Shown here piece after piece: positions 20,713 to 31,547 of a stretch of 64,000 nucleotides of DNA (its first letter is position 1; the number at the start of each line of letters is the position of its first letter). Origin of the DNA: Symsagittifera roscoffensis (taxonomy: Eukaryota > Xenacoelomorpha > Acoela > Convolutidae); the NCBI RefSeq assembly GCF_963678635.1, contig NC_087066.1, positions 61,288,875 to 61,352,874 on the forward strand, in the 5' to 3' direction. A program made the translations under genes and the position numbers. Under the pieces are notes generated by a model. It had not been told where the DNA came from and did not search any database. It saw only the letters and a list, made by a program, of their open reading frames with translations.

Positions 20713-21012
20713 ATGTCAATCAAAAAGCATTTGAACTTCCTCGAATTACTCTACAAGAAAAAAGAAAATATTCCGTGTGATTTCCTTATTGATGAAATAG
20801 ATGTAGATTCTTACTTTTTTCACAATTTTTTGGACGTTTATGTTGTCCAAAATAGAGTTCTCCGACTAAGTAAAGGTCTCTTTAGAGAAACTTACTCAAT
20901 CAAAGAGTTTACTTTTGATTCACATATTACCTATCAAAGCTATAAACTTACAGCTGAGTTACACTTGACTAGAAAACTTGACTACAGTGATCACAATAAC
21001 CGTCCACATTAA
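20713..21012 (+). pseudogene. ORF195, truncated copy 1
   Basis: The first 89 codons match the intact gene at 28928 (MSIKKHLNFLELLYKKKEN). After LTRK it runs into reverse-oriented polymerase sequence and stops after ten foreign residues. Confidence 0.85.
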
Positions 21013-22487
21013 AACAGTCAATTTTCTTCTGTTTTCCAGATGTAAAAAAGCTCTCAATTTTACATTCTGGTCTTGATTCTTGAAAGAAAGACATGACCAT
21101 ATTCTCAAAGTTGCGAGTTCGATTATGTCTAGCCTTGAATTTCTGCATATCAGTGTCAAACTCCCATCTCGTATACAGTCCTGTTGGCATATCTTGACAC
21201 ATTGAATAGGGGTAAAGCTGGACTCGCATCAATTCCAACGATTGACTTACAAATATTTGATGAATCTCTGGTAAAGGTTTCGTCTACAACAGCTTTTCGA
21301 GTGAACACAATCGAAGGCCCACCAGTAATGTCTTCTCGTATTTTTTCACACAAGTCTTTATCACTTTCGCAAAATGGATAAAACTTGTAATTTGTAGATT
21401 TGTGTAGACAAATGTTTGCTAGATTTGGAAGTGTACATCCAAGTTTCAACATATCTATCCCCTTGTTATGATAAAACTGAATCATTTTTTGCATTGCCTC
21501 CAGGGTTGGAACTACATCCTTGTTGTTGTACCACTTCAAAAAGTCTTTGAACACTGTCATTCCATTTTTCTTCCAAGTCTCTTGTAAGTAATTGTAATTA
21601 TCCAAACCAGATGAAGGAACAGTCTTGATTTGAAGTTTTTTCAGTGCTTGCTGTTCATCAAGTCCACTCTTCCTCAGTTTTTCATAATCAGTAAAGTCTT
21701 TGTCTAGAGGATTGTTGTTTCTAAGTTTACTGAAAAATGCTTCATATGGGGGCAGCCCTGGAAAATCAAGTTTGTCTGGGTTATCAAACCACTCATAGGG
21801 AAAGAATCCTTTCGTTTCGCTAGCTTTATAGGCTTTGAGAAAGGAGTCCAAAGTAGTTGCCCCTCCCAGAAACTTCATTATGTCGAGAAATTGTACATCT
21901 CCAAACTTGAAAGATATAAAGTCATTTGCTTTTTTGATGACGGATGTTTCTTGTTCTTTATCGCGAATCAAATAGGGGATTAGGTAGGACTTGATCAAAT
22001 TTAAATCATATCTACCACTGTTAATGATTTTAGTATCTAACTTGGACATTTGGAAGTTAAATACCTTGTGTCTCCCATTTTCCATCTCCGTATCCACTAG
22101 AAAATGTTGACATGCACCAAATTCCTCCTTCAATTTTTCACCATCTTCCCCCTCATCCTCCACAATCTTGTTCAAGTCGGCTACCGTAGCACTAGGTTTC
22201 CGTTGTTTTGCTCCATGTTCCTTTCTCCGATGTTGCTGGAGAGAGTAGTAACTCGGGAACTCTTGTTCACAAGAAGAACAAACCGTCGACTGCTTCGAAC
22301 TTGGTTGAGCATGCTTCTTAGCCATATGATAGCTCATTTCTTGTTGATTGTAAGTGGAATACTTACATTCAGAACAAGAAACAAATCCTTTAGCACATCT
22401 TTTTCGATGTCTCGCATTATCAGCTCTCCTGTATTCCTGACCACATTCCTCACATTTAACTTTCTCGTTTCGGTTAAGGGCAGGCAT
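20969..22487 (-). pseudogene. pPolB N-terminal part, unit 1 (internally deleted)
   Basis: Starts MPALNRNEKVKCEECG at 22487. Residues 10-100 contain C2H2-type fingers (CEECGQEYRRADNARHRKRC, CSECKYSTYNQQEMSYHMAKKH, CSSCEQEFPSYYSLQQHRRKEH). The deletion, which removes the first exonuclease motif, joins TKIIN directly to SGRYDLNLIKSYL. Exonuclease-like YHNKGIDMLKLG follows. The frame is lost at polymerase motif A (SIVGIDAS, then one extra base near 21220), and the correct QLYPYSMC resumes in another frame to 20969 (CDHCSQVF), where the unit ends at the junction with ORF195. Non-functional. Confidence 0.88.
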
Positions 22488-22680
22488 TATCTAAAAAAAT
22501 TGGGGCTTTTGGAATGTTCCAAATTTAAAAACTTAAAGTACCAATTGAATGAAAATACTTACTTTTCGTGAAGTAACGAAATGAAAAATTTGAAGTAAAA
22601 TTCAATTGACTGTTTCTGATTGGTAAGCAAAATGAATGATTTAACCCAATAAAATAAGTGTATTTATACTATCAATGACA

Positions 22681-22900
22681 CCTACGCAATAATCCTTTTA
22701 CGGTAATGACGTCATTCTTTGAATAGAAGTGACGTCACCGCCTACGCAATTTTCCTTTTATGGTAATGACGTCATTCTATATTTAGAAGTGACGTCACCA
22801 CCCACGCAATGTTCCTTTTATGATAATGACGTTATTCTAGAAATAGAAATGACGTCAACACCCACGCAATTTTCCTATTATGGTAATGACGTCATTCCTT
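22681..22900. promoter_or_regulatory. CRE array, copy 2
   Basis: Identical in layout to the array at 20398-20617, shifted by exactly one 2283-bp unit. It lies upstream of the unit 1 polymerase start at 22487. Confidence 0.85.
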
Positions 22901-22995
22901 TGAAAGTTCTAAAATTTTCCAGAAAAATTTTCAACCAATCAGAACTAAGCAGTTTCTAGTCATAACTTTGGATCCAAAATATTCATTTTTGAAGA

Positions 22996-23295
22996 ATGTC
23001 AATCAAAAAGCATTTGAACTTCCTCGAATTACTCTACAAGAAAAAAGAAAATATTCCGTGTGATTTCCTTATTGATGAAATAGATGTAGATTCTTACTTT
23101 TTTCACAATTTTTTGGACGTTTATGTTGTCCAAAATAGAGTTCTCCGACTAAGTAAAGGTCTCTTTAGAGAAACTTACTCAATCAAAGAGTTTACTTTTG
23201 ATTCACATATTACCTATCAAAGCTATAAACTTACAGCTGAGTTACACTTGACTAGAAAACTTGACTACAGTGATCACAATAACCGTCCACATTAA
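22996..23295 (+). pseudogene. ORF195, truncated copy 2
   Basis: Same protein as copy 1 and same fusion point, one unit further on. Confidence 0.85.
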
Positions 23296-24770
23296 AACAG
23301 TCAATTTTCTTCTGTTTTCCAGATGTAAAAAAGCTCTCAATTTTACATTCTGGTCTTGATTCTTGAAAGAAAGACATGACCATATTCTCAAAGTTGCGAG
23401 TTCGATTATGTCTAGCCTTGAATTTTTGCATATCAGTGTCAAACTCCCATCTCGTATACAGTCCTGTTGGCATATCTTGACACATTGAATAGGGGTAAAG
23501 CTGGACTCGCATCAATTCCAACGATTGACTTACAAATATTTGATGAATCTCTGATAAAGGTTTCGTCTACAACAGCTTTTCGAGTGAACACAATCGAAGG
23601 CCCATCAGTCATGTCTTCTCGTATTTTTTCACACAAGTCTTTGTCACTTTCGCAAAATGGATAAAACTTGTAATTTGTAGATTTGTGTAGACAAATGTTT
23701 GCTAGATTTGGAAGTGTACATCCAAGTTTCAACATATCTATCCCCTTGTTATGATAAAACTGAATCATTTTTTGCATTGCCTCCAGGGTTGGAACTACAT
23801 CCTGGTTGTTGTACCACTTCAAAAAGTCTTTGAACACTGTCATTCCATTTTTCTTCCAAGTCTCTTGTAAGTAATTGTAATTATCCAAACCAGATGAAGG
23901 AACAGTCTTGATTTGAAGTTTTTTCAGTGCTTGCTGTTCATCAAGTCCACTCTTCCTCAGTTTTTCATAATCAGTAAAGTCTTTGTCTAGAGGATTGTTG
24001 TTTCTAAGTTTACTGAAAAATGCTTCATATGGGGGCAGCCCTGGAAAATCAAGTTTGTCTGGGTTATCAAACCACTCATAGGGAAAGAATCCTTTCGTTT
24101 CGCTAGCTTTATAGGCTTTGAGAAAGGAGTCCAAAGTAGTTGCCCCTCCCAGAAACTTCATTATGTCGAGAAATTGTACATCTCCAAACTTGAAAGATAT
24201 AAAGTCATTTGCTTTTTTGATGACGGATGTTTCTTGTTCTTTATCGCGAATCAAATAGGGGATTAGGTAGGACTTGATCAAATTTAAATCATATCTACCA
24301 CTGTTAATGATTTTAGTATCTAACTTGGACATTTGGAAGTTAAATACCTTGTGTCTCCCATTTTCCATCTCCGTATCCACTAGAAAATGTTGACATGCAC
24401 CAAATTCCTCCTTCAATTTTTCACCATCTTCCCCCTCATCCTCCACAATCTTGTTCAAGTCGGCTACCGTAGCACTAGGTTTCCGTTGTTTTGCTCCATG
24501 TTCCTTTCTCCGATGTTGCTGGAGAGAGTAGTAACTCGGGAACTCTTGTTCACAAGAAGAACAAACCGTCGACTGCTTCGAACTTGGTTGAGCATGCTTC
24601 TTAGCCATATGATAGCTCATTTCTTGTTGATTGTAAGTGGAATACTTACATTCAGGACAAGAAACAAATCCTTTAGCACATCTTTTTCGATGTCTCGCAT
24701 TATCAGCTCTCCTGTATTCCTGACCACATTCCTCACATTTGACTTTCTCGTTTCGGTTAAGGGCAGGCAT
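23252..24770 (-). pseudogene. pPolB N-terminal part, unit 2 (internally deleted)
   Basis: Almost identical to unit 1: same N-terminal fingers, same 1.37-kb deletion, and same extra base at motif A (about 23503). It differs by a few substitutions, such as Ser to Pro in the second finger and Gly to Asp before PSIVFTRK. Sharing the deletion with unit 1 but not with unit 3 shows that units 1 and 2 arose from one another. Confidence 0.88.
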
Positions 24771-24963
24771 TATCTAAAAAAATTGGGGCTTTTGGAATGT
24801 TCCAAATTTGAAACCTTAAAGCACCAATTGAATGAAAATACTTACTTTTCGTGAAGTAACGAAATGTAAAATTTGAAGTAAAATTCAATTGACTGTTTCT
24901 GATTGGTAAGCAAAATGAATGATTTAACCCAATAAAATAAGTGTATTTATACTATCAATGACA

Positions 24964-25183
24964 CCTACGCAATAATCCTTTTACGGTAATGACGTCATTC
25001 TTTGAATAGAAGTGACGTCACCGCCTACGCAATTTTCTTTTTATGGTAATGACGTCATTCTATATTTAGAAGTGACGTCACCACCCACGCAATGTTCCTT
25101 TTATGATAATGACGTTATTCTAGAAATAGAAATGACGTCAACACCCACGCAATTTTCCTATTATGGTAATGACGTCATTCCTT
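24964..25183. promoter_or_regulatory. CRE array, copy 3
   Basis: Same four 60-bp repeats, upstream of the unit 2 polymerase start at 24770. Confidence 0.85.
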
Positions 25184-25278
25184 TGAAAGTTCTAGAATTT
25201 TCCAGAAAAATTTTCAACCAATCAGAACTAAGCAGTTTCTAGTCATAACTTTGGATCCAAAATATTCATTTTTGAAGA

Positions 25279-25578
25279 ATGTCAATCAAAAAGCATTTGA
25301 ACTTCCTCAAATTACTCTACAAGAAAAAAGAAAATATTCCGTGTGATTTCCTTATTGATGAAATAGATGTAGATTCTTACTTTTTTCACAATTTTTTGGA
25401 CGTTTATGTTGTCCAAAATAGAGTTCTCCGACTAAGTAGAGGTCTCTTTAGAGAAACTTACTCAATCAAAGAGTTTACTTTTGATTCACATATTACCTAT
25501 CAAAGCTATAAACTTACAGCTGAGTTACACTTGACTAGAAAACTTGACTACAGTGATCACAATAACCGTCCACATTAA
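25279..25578 (+). pseudogene. ORF195, truncated copy 3
   Basis: Same truncation as the other two, with two amino-acid differences (FLKLLY; RLSRGLF). It ends at the same fusion with polymerase sequence. Confidence 0.85.
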
Positions 25579-28419
25579 AACAGTCAATTTTCTTCTGTTT
25601 TCCAGATGTAAAAAAGCTCTCAATTTTACATTCTGGTCTTGATTCTTGAAAGAAAGACATGACCATATTCTCAAAGTTGCGAGTTCGATTATGTCTAGCC
25701 TTGAATTTCTGCATATCAGTGTCAAACTCCCATCTCGTATACAGTCCTGTTGGCATATCTTGACACATTGAATAGGGGTAAAGCTGGACTCGCATCAATT
25801 CCAACGATTGACTTACAAATATTTGATGAATCTCTGATAAAGGTTTCGTCTACAACAGCTTTTCGAGTGAACACAATCGAAGGCCCACCAGTCATGTCTT
25901 CTCGTATTTTTTCACACAAGTCTTTATCACTTTCGCAAAATGGATAAAACTTGTAATTTGTAGATTTGTGTAGACAAATGTTTGCTAGATTTGGAAGTGT
26001 ACATCCAAGTTTCAACATATCTATCCCCTTGTTATGATAAAACTGAATCATTTTTTGCATTGCCTCCAGGGTTGGAACTACATCCTTGTTGTTGTACCAC
26101 TTCAAAAAGTCTTTGAACACTGTCATTCCATTTTTCTTCCAAGTCTCTTGTAAGTAATTGTAATTATCCAAACCAGACGAAGGAACATCTTGATTTGAAG
26201 TTTTTTCAGTGCTTGCTGTTCATCAAGACCACTCTTCCTCAGTTTTTCATAATCAGTAAAGTCTTTGTCTAGAGGATTGTTGTTTCTAAGTTTACTGAAA
26301 AATGCTTCATATGGGGGCAGTCCTGGAAAATCAAGTTTGTCTGGGTTATCAAACCACTCATAGGGAAAGAATCCTTTCGTTTCGCTAGCTTTATAGGCTT
26401 TGAGAAAGGAGTCCAAAGTAGTTGCCCCTCCCAGAAACTTCATTATGTCGAGAAATTGTACATCTCCAAATTTGAAAGATATAAAGTCATTTGCTTTTTT
26501 GATGACGGATGATTCTTGTTCTTTATCGCGAATCAAATAGGGGATTAGGTAGGACTTGATCAAATTTAAATCATATCTACCACTGTTAAATCCAAAAACC
26601 GGCAGAGTATTTACATATCTCTCCAGATGTTGTTTCAAATCGATGAGTTGATTTTTCTGAATTCGCAAGAATTGTGTTGACATATCTGCTTCTTCCGAAT
26701 CTTCAATACATTCATCTTCGTACTCAAACTTGTTACTTGAAAAATTCTGGCCTCGCTCATTCAATTGATCAAAGATTTTTTTCATTCTTTCATTGGCAGC
26801 TACTTCAATATCATGAAATTTTTTTCTCATTTCTAGCTTACTTTGTTCAGCCAACAGCTCGAGGTTGGATACAAAATCAATAATCAAGTTCTGTGGATCC
26901 TTGTTGTACAAAAAGATGGGTTCATCAATCAGATTCGATGATATAGAGACTGAAATTGGAACGTGTTTCCCAATCCAGGTAGTAGTTTGCGTCTCTTTTA
27001 GTTCCTCTGTAGGAACACAAATCGACCCAAAGTCGAAAATTGCTAGATTATTGAAAAGCTTGTTGTCTTCAGAAATTGGAAGATTGAATCCTTCTAGCTT
27101 TTCAAACAAGGTTTCGCGAAGCTCATATACGTTCTTTGGGTAAATATGTTTCACACGATCCTTACATCTCAGAAAATGTTTGTTGAGAAACTCGGATCTT
27201 TTGAAGAAACTATCACAACTAGGGCACCGGAAACACTTAAAGAAGCTATCTATATCATTTGTATGAATGATATGATTGTTGAATCGCAGTAATTTGACTG
27301 TTTTATCAAATCTACCAATACTTCTTCGTGCTAGTTCTCCCACATATTCTCCCTCTTGAATATCAAAATCGTAAATAAAGATGTTGCGTTCAATTACTTC
27401 CTCGACATCAGGTAAGTCTTCAACGGAAACTCCACGAAAATTTTTAGGATCATAACCAGATTTTGTTATGAATTCTGTAAAATATATGGAGGTGTGAGTG
27501 TCGAGATCATTGTGTCCGTTCCTGTACATGGCCAATGCGCGGAAAAGACACAAATGATCTTTGTAAGGTTCCTTGTCTTTGTTAGATAAAAGACAATTCA
27601 CTTGCGTATGTCGTAATAAAGGTTCGGGTAAGACAGAGTCTGGACATCCCATGGGATGTTTTTCAGCAAAGCAGCAAAAATTGTAACGTTAGTAATCAAC
27701 TTGAATCGCCACTTTGTGTTCTGGCGTTCTTGGGTACATTGCTCCACAATATCAAATTTTTCTACTTTTCCTTGGATTGTTATCAAATCCGCTTTCGTAC
27801 AAAGTAAGTGGGATTTTTCAACCAGAGTATTGTTTTCATGGGCGTAGAAATATCGATATTCACCAGTATCAGTATTTCGAAGAACAAAACCCAGAGCAAT
27901 GTTGATTTTGGCTGCAGAATCGAGCTTGTTGAAGACTTCTTCAAGTTTCTCGTTAATGATTTTAGTATCTAACTTGGACATTTGGAAGTTAAATACCTTG
28001 TGTCTCCCATTTTCCATCTCCGTATCCACTAGAAAATGTTGACATGCACCAAATTCCTCCTTCAATTTTTCACCATCTTCCCCCTCATCCTCCACAATCT
28101 TGTTCAAGTCGGCTACCGTAGCACTAGGTTTCCGTTGTTTCGCTCCATGTTTCTTTCTCCGATGTTGCTGGAGAGAGTAGTAACTCGGGAACTCTTGTTC
28201 ACAAGAAGAACAAACCGTCGACTGCTTCGAACTTGGTTGAGCATGCTTCTTAGCCATATGATAGCTCATTTCTTGTTGATTGTAAGTGGAATACTTACAT
28301 TCAGGACAAGAAACAAATCCTATAGCACATCTTTTTCGATGTCTCGCATTATCAGCTCTCCTGTATTCCTGACCACATTCCTCACATTTGACTTTCTCGT
28401 TTCGGTTAAGGGCAGGCAT
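25535..28419 (-). pseudogene. pPolB N-terminal part, unit 3 (full length but frameshifted)
   Basis: The only copy keeping the whole N-terminal half. Frames: 28419-27598 (fingers, then a domain ending at LLKNIP), 27652-26123 (starting MGCPDSVLPEPLL), 26171-25722, and 25804-25535. The breaks are a one-base shift near 27650, a one-base loss near 26188, and the extra base at motif A (25786-25787) common to all units. The second frame holds another C2H2 finger (CPSCDSFFKRSEFLNKHFLRC), exonuclease I (AIFDFGSICV, in which the usual Glu of D-x-E is Gly) and exonuclease II (GFNSGRYDLNLIKSYL). The third frame holds exonuclease III (YHNKGIDML). In intact relatives this half provides proofreading and the polymerase palm start. 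Confidence 0.9.
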
Positions 28420-28612
28420 TATCTAAAAAAATTGGGGCTTTTGGAATGTTCCAAATTTAAAAACTTAAAGTACCAATTGAATGAAAATACTTACGTTTCG
28501 TGAAGTAACGAAATGTAAAATTTGAAGTAAAATTCAATTGACTGTTTCTGATTGGTAAGCAAAATGAATGATTTAACCCAATAAAATAAGTGTATTTATA
28601 CTATCAATGACA

Positions 28613-28832
28613 CCTACGCAATAATCCTTTTACGGTAATGACGTCATTCTTTGAATAGAAGTGACGTCACCGCCTACGCAATTTTCCTTTTATGGTAATG
28701 ACGTCATTCTATATTTAGAAGTGACGTCACCACCCACGCAATGTTCCTTTTATGATAATGACGTTATTCTAGAAATAGAAATGACGTCAACACCCACGCA
28801 ATTTTCCTATTATGGTAATGACGTCATTCCTT
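28613..28832. promoter_or_regulatory. CRE array, copy 4: original divergent promoter
   Basis: Lies between the full N-terminal polymerase copy (start 28419, minus) and intact ORF195 (start 28928, plus), so this is the arrangement from which the others derive. CCAAT boxes flank the array: ctgattgg near 28549 and ccaatcag near 28868. It is probably a bidirectional promoter responding to CREB/ATF-type factors; the motif identity is seen, the response is inferred. Confidence 0.75.
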
Positions 28833-28927
28833 TGAAAAATCTAGAATTTTCCAGAAAAATTTTCAACCAATCAGAACTAAGCAGTTTCTAGTCATATCTT
28901 TGGATCCAAAATATTCATTTTTGAAGA

Positions 28928-29515
28928 ATGTCAATCAAAAAGCATTTGAACTTCCTCAAATTACTCTACAAGAAAAAAGAAAATATTCCGTGTGATTTCC
29001 TTATTGATGAAATAGATGTAGATTCTTACTTTTTTCACAATTTTTCGGACGTTTATGTTGTCCAAAATAGAGTTCTCCGACTAAGTAAAGGTCTCTTTAG
29101 AGAAACTTACTCAATCAAAGAGTTTACTTTTCATTCACATATTACCTATCAAAGCTATAAACTTACAGCTGAGTTACACTTGACTAGAAAAGAAATTTTA
29201 TTTATTTTAGAAAATTTGAAGTTGATAAAAAAATCGTACGATGATATTTCAAAGACTCTTTTTATTCCATATCCAACTCCCAAACTTGTTAAAACTCCCC
29301 AGCAAAGTGCTTTATTCCTCCATTTTTTTAAGGACTTTCAAAGTTCAAAATCTTGCATGATCACGTTTGGTATCAGATTTCCAGAGATTTGCTTTGAAAA
29401 ATTCATCAACTTTGAGTTATCATCTCAAATCTACATCAAAATTAAAGAACTTGATTATCTGCTGAAAAATCATCAATTTCTCATCGATTATATACAAAAA
29501 ATTCAGTTAACTTAA
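28928..29515 (+). CDS. ORF195, intact unrecognised element protein
   Basis: 195 codons starting MSIKKHLNFLKLLYKK, divergent from the polymerase across the CRE promoter. I recognise no family. Two stretches show alternating hydrophobic residues (strands) followed by a helix: VVQNRVLRLSKGLF...YKLTAELHLTRKEILFILENL, and CMITFGIRFPEICFEKF...IYIKIKELDYLL. This strand-strand-helix pattern also appears in the neighbouring small ORFs, so a distant single-stranded-DNA-binding or transcription-factor fold (PC4-like) is conceivable, but that is a guess from pattern only. The stop codon overlaps the start of the next small ORF (taATG). It is the only complete copy; three truncated ones lie to the left. 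Confidence 0.65.
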   Translation: MSIKKHLNFLKLLYKKKENIPCDFLIDEIDVDSYFFHNFSDVYVVQNRVLRLSKGLFRETYSIKEFTFHSHITYQSYKLTAELHLTRKEILFILENLKLIKKSYDDISKTLFIPYPTPKLVKTPQQSALFLHFFKDFQSSKSCMITFGIRFPEICFEKFINFELSSQIYIKIKELDYLLKNHQFLIDYIQKIQLT

Positions 29516-29673
29516 TGAGAAGACTTGCAGAGATGCTACTTTTATTAATTTTTCTTCGTTTGTTACTTATATCGGCAATATTTCTTATTTTTACAGCAAA
29601 CAACTTTTGGTCATTTATTTTTGCGATTGCTTTTGTGTATATTTTTACTTATTTGGAAGACTTAAGTCCTTGA
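29515..29673 (+). CDS. Small membrane protein overlapping the ORF195 stop
   Basis: 52 codons starting MRRLAEMLLLLIFLRLLLIS. The ATG shares its A with the TAA of ORF195 (TAATG at 29513-29517). A second in-frame ATG is at 29533. The product has one long or two short hydrophobic segments (LLLLIFLRLLLISAIFLIF and FWSFIFAIAFVYIFTYL) and a short acidic tail (LEDLSP). It would be a small membrane protein, viroporin-like in form only. A degraded duplicate lies at 31548-31690. It is too short for an alignment-free family call, but the duplicated neighbourhood and stop-start overlap argue that it is real. Confidence 0.5.
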   Translation: MRRLAEMLLLLIFLRLLLISAIFLIFTANNFWSFIFAIAFVYIFTYLEDLSP

Positions 29674-29683
29674 AAGGTTCCTC

Positions 29684-30043
29684 TGATTGGAGGCAACAAC
29701 TTGAACAAAAATTAACATTTTTGTGATTGGAAACGACAATGTGTAACTTTGTTTCCGATTGGATACGAATTTTCTATAAGAATTCCATAAAAGGAAAATA
29801 AAATCTAATTGGACACGACTACAATCCAAACAAGGAAAATTCATTCTCATTGGTTAAACCCACACATTCCAGTTGAAGGTACCCCTCTCTCTTAACTAAA
29901 AATCATTTTACTTTCAACTTAACTACCTTCAACTACCTCCTCTCTCAGCTCTAAATACAAAAATTTCAACATAACTACCGGCAAATTTCTCCCTCTCAAC
30001 TGTAAATCTTGCTTTTAATCATTTACTCAACTTATTGCTCAAA
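29684..30043 (+). promoter_or_regulatory. CCAAT-array promoter of the 163-residue protein gene
   Basis: Five inverted CCAAT boxes (ATTGG at 29686, 29726, 29758, 29808, 29849) at about 32-50-bp spacing, then a pyrimidine-rich leader up to the ATG at 30044. The arrangement is duplicated before the paralogous gene at 32066. Confidence 0.6.
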
Positions 30044-30535
30044 ATGATCTTCTCAGGACAAAACAACAACCTTATGTTCTCGGTGGAATTTTCGGCTGAT
30101 CTAGTACAAATTCAAGTGCGAGAAACAGTCTCTGGAGTTTTTCTAGCACAAATGGACATCCCAATCCAAGTCTGGCACATGGTGGAAGTGATTCGAAGGG
30201 ATTTCAACGAACATCATATAACGCAAGTACCTCCTACAGAGAATCAACTTGGAGAAATGCAAATGATGGAGGAAGTGGCCGAGCATGTGGGAATGAACTA
30301 CCCCGAAATTCCTGACTCTAGATATGTGCCTCAACCATTCGACGATTTCCTCTTTCCTTGGGAAGAGGGATCTGTGGACAACCCAATTACCATCAAAGAG
30401 GATGAGGGGCCAAGAACTCCAGTCAGCGAACCACCAAGACAGCCACCAGTGATGGAGGCAAGACCAGCTTTGCGCTCCATTGAGAACTTGCAAAATTTTG
30501 AGAACTCAGCTGCTCGACAGCTCTTTGATTTGTAA
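30044..30535 (+). CDS. Unrecognised element protein, paralog A (163 aa)
   Basis: Starts at the ATG conserved with its paralog at 32066 (MIFSGQNNNLMFSVEFS). Residues 1-60 are strongly conserved between the two copies. They contain strands followed by a helix (VQIQVRETVSGVFLAQMDIP, then VWHMVEVIRRDF), which resembles the strand-turn-strand-helix of PC4-type ssDNA-binding proteins. Residues 85-150 are acidic and proline-rich (FPWEEGSVDNP...), like a transcription activation tail, and the C-terminus ENLQNFENSAARQLFDL is again conserved. The family is unknown to me; a DNA-binding or transcriptional role is inferred only from the pattern. Intact frame with its own CCAAT promoter. Confidence 0.65.
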   Translation: MIFSGQNNNLMFSVEFSADLVQIQVRETVSGVFLAQMDIPIQVWHMVEVIRRDFNEHHITQVPPTENQLGEMQMMEEVAEHVGMNYPEIPDSRYVPQPFDDFLFPWEEGSVDNPITIKEDEGPRTPVSEPPRQPPVMEARPALRSIENLQNFENSAARQLFDL

Positions 30536-30539
30536 ATAA

Positions 30540-31343
30540 ATTGGTTACTGTCTTGTGCTTTGTAATTTAATTTCTTTGTATCTAGTAAAATTATTTTCAA
30601 GAGATAAGAACAAAGAGATCATAGAAAAGTTTATTAAGAAATTTCAATGGTAAAAATTTGTTAAAAATTAAACTAATTATGCATCTGGTAAATACTTTTA
30701 TAGAATTTTGTTAGAAAGATGGTAAAAAAATTGAACCAATTTTTGCAAGCATGTTAAAAACTTTACATTAATTTTTGCATCAAGCAAAACTTTTCATAAT
30801 TTTTTTACACACTTGTTAAAAAAAATCAAAGAAAATCTCGCAAATTAAGAAAAATTTCATTAAATATTTTCGCATTTTAAAGAAAACTGAAAGAAGATTT
30901 TCTTGCACTGTTAATAATTAAATAAAATGAAAATCTTTGTTTTGATTTTGATCATAAAAAATCTCTTTTTTTGCATGTAGATTGATCAAAAATATTGGAA
31001 AAACAATGTATTAAGATAGGGAATAATACTCAAAGTCAGCAATTCTGAAAAATTTTTAGCATTAATTTAACAAGTTTTTTACAAAAAATTTTTGCAATTT
31101 TTGCAAATGAATAAGAAAAAATAAGTTAGATTTTTGCATTTGTTTTCAAAAAAATCACGAAAAAACTTGCATCTAACACAAAATTTTGTTGAAAATTTTT
31201 GCACACTTGTTGAAAAAATCAAAACAATTTTTGCATCTTGTAAAAAAGTTTAATTAAATTTTTGCAAACGTGTTGACAAAATCAAACCAAAATTTGCATC
31301 TGAAAAACTCTTGATTTAAATATAAACAATTTTGACAAGATTT
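30540..31343. other. AT-rich intergenic spacer
   Basis: No gene. Repetitive phrases of the type ttttgcatcttgttaaaaa recur without strict period. A 22-base exact match to the terminal 20-mer motif sits at 31004-31025. Confidence 0.6.
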
Positions 31344-31525
31344 TTATTAACAAATATTCAATTATTAATAGAAAAATTGATACGTTCACTATTTACAGTA
31401 CCAAAACCATCAATAAAACAATCAACAATTTTCAACAAATCAGTCACATACTTTGAGTTTTGAACTTTTCGAATCCTTTCCAAAAAAGTAGATTCAAGAG
31501 TCTGAGTGGACGCAAGTTCCTGATC
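31344..31525 (-). pseudogene. C-terminal fragment of the 33.1-kb minus-strand gene
   Basis: Read on the minus strand, it encodes ELASTQTLESTFLERIRKVQ and a following segment (LLKIVDCFIDGFG) very close to the C-terminus of the protein at 33141-33740. The N-terminal three quarters are missing, so it is a remnant left by duplication of the module. Confidence 0.75.
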
Positions 31526-31547
31526 AGAAATGAAAAAATTGCAGAGA

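Larger units (their letters stand above)
20302..28516. repeat. Three tandem units of pPolB N-terminus plus promoter plus ORF195 5' part
   Basis: Units are 20302-22584 and 22585-24867 (each 2283 bp) and 24868-28516 (3649 bp). A fourth partial copy continues from 28517 to about 29190. The identity between units is very high. Units one and two lack 1.37 kb that unit three retains (about 26588-27954), and the deletion ends share GTTAA. In each unit a truncated ORF195 is fused tail-to-tail to a truncated polymerase at the same point (20978, 23261, 25544), so one junction was formed first and then multiplied. The array has been placed inside the polymerase gene, splitting it. Confidence 0.9.

Noticed and set aside
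20302-28516. CRISPR array
   Set aside because: The repeats are kilobase-scale duplications and 60-bp promoter repeats without unique spacers, in a eukaryotic setting.
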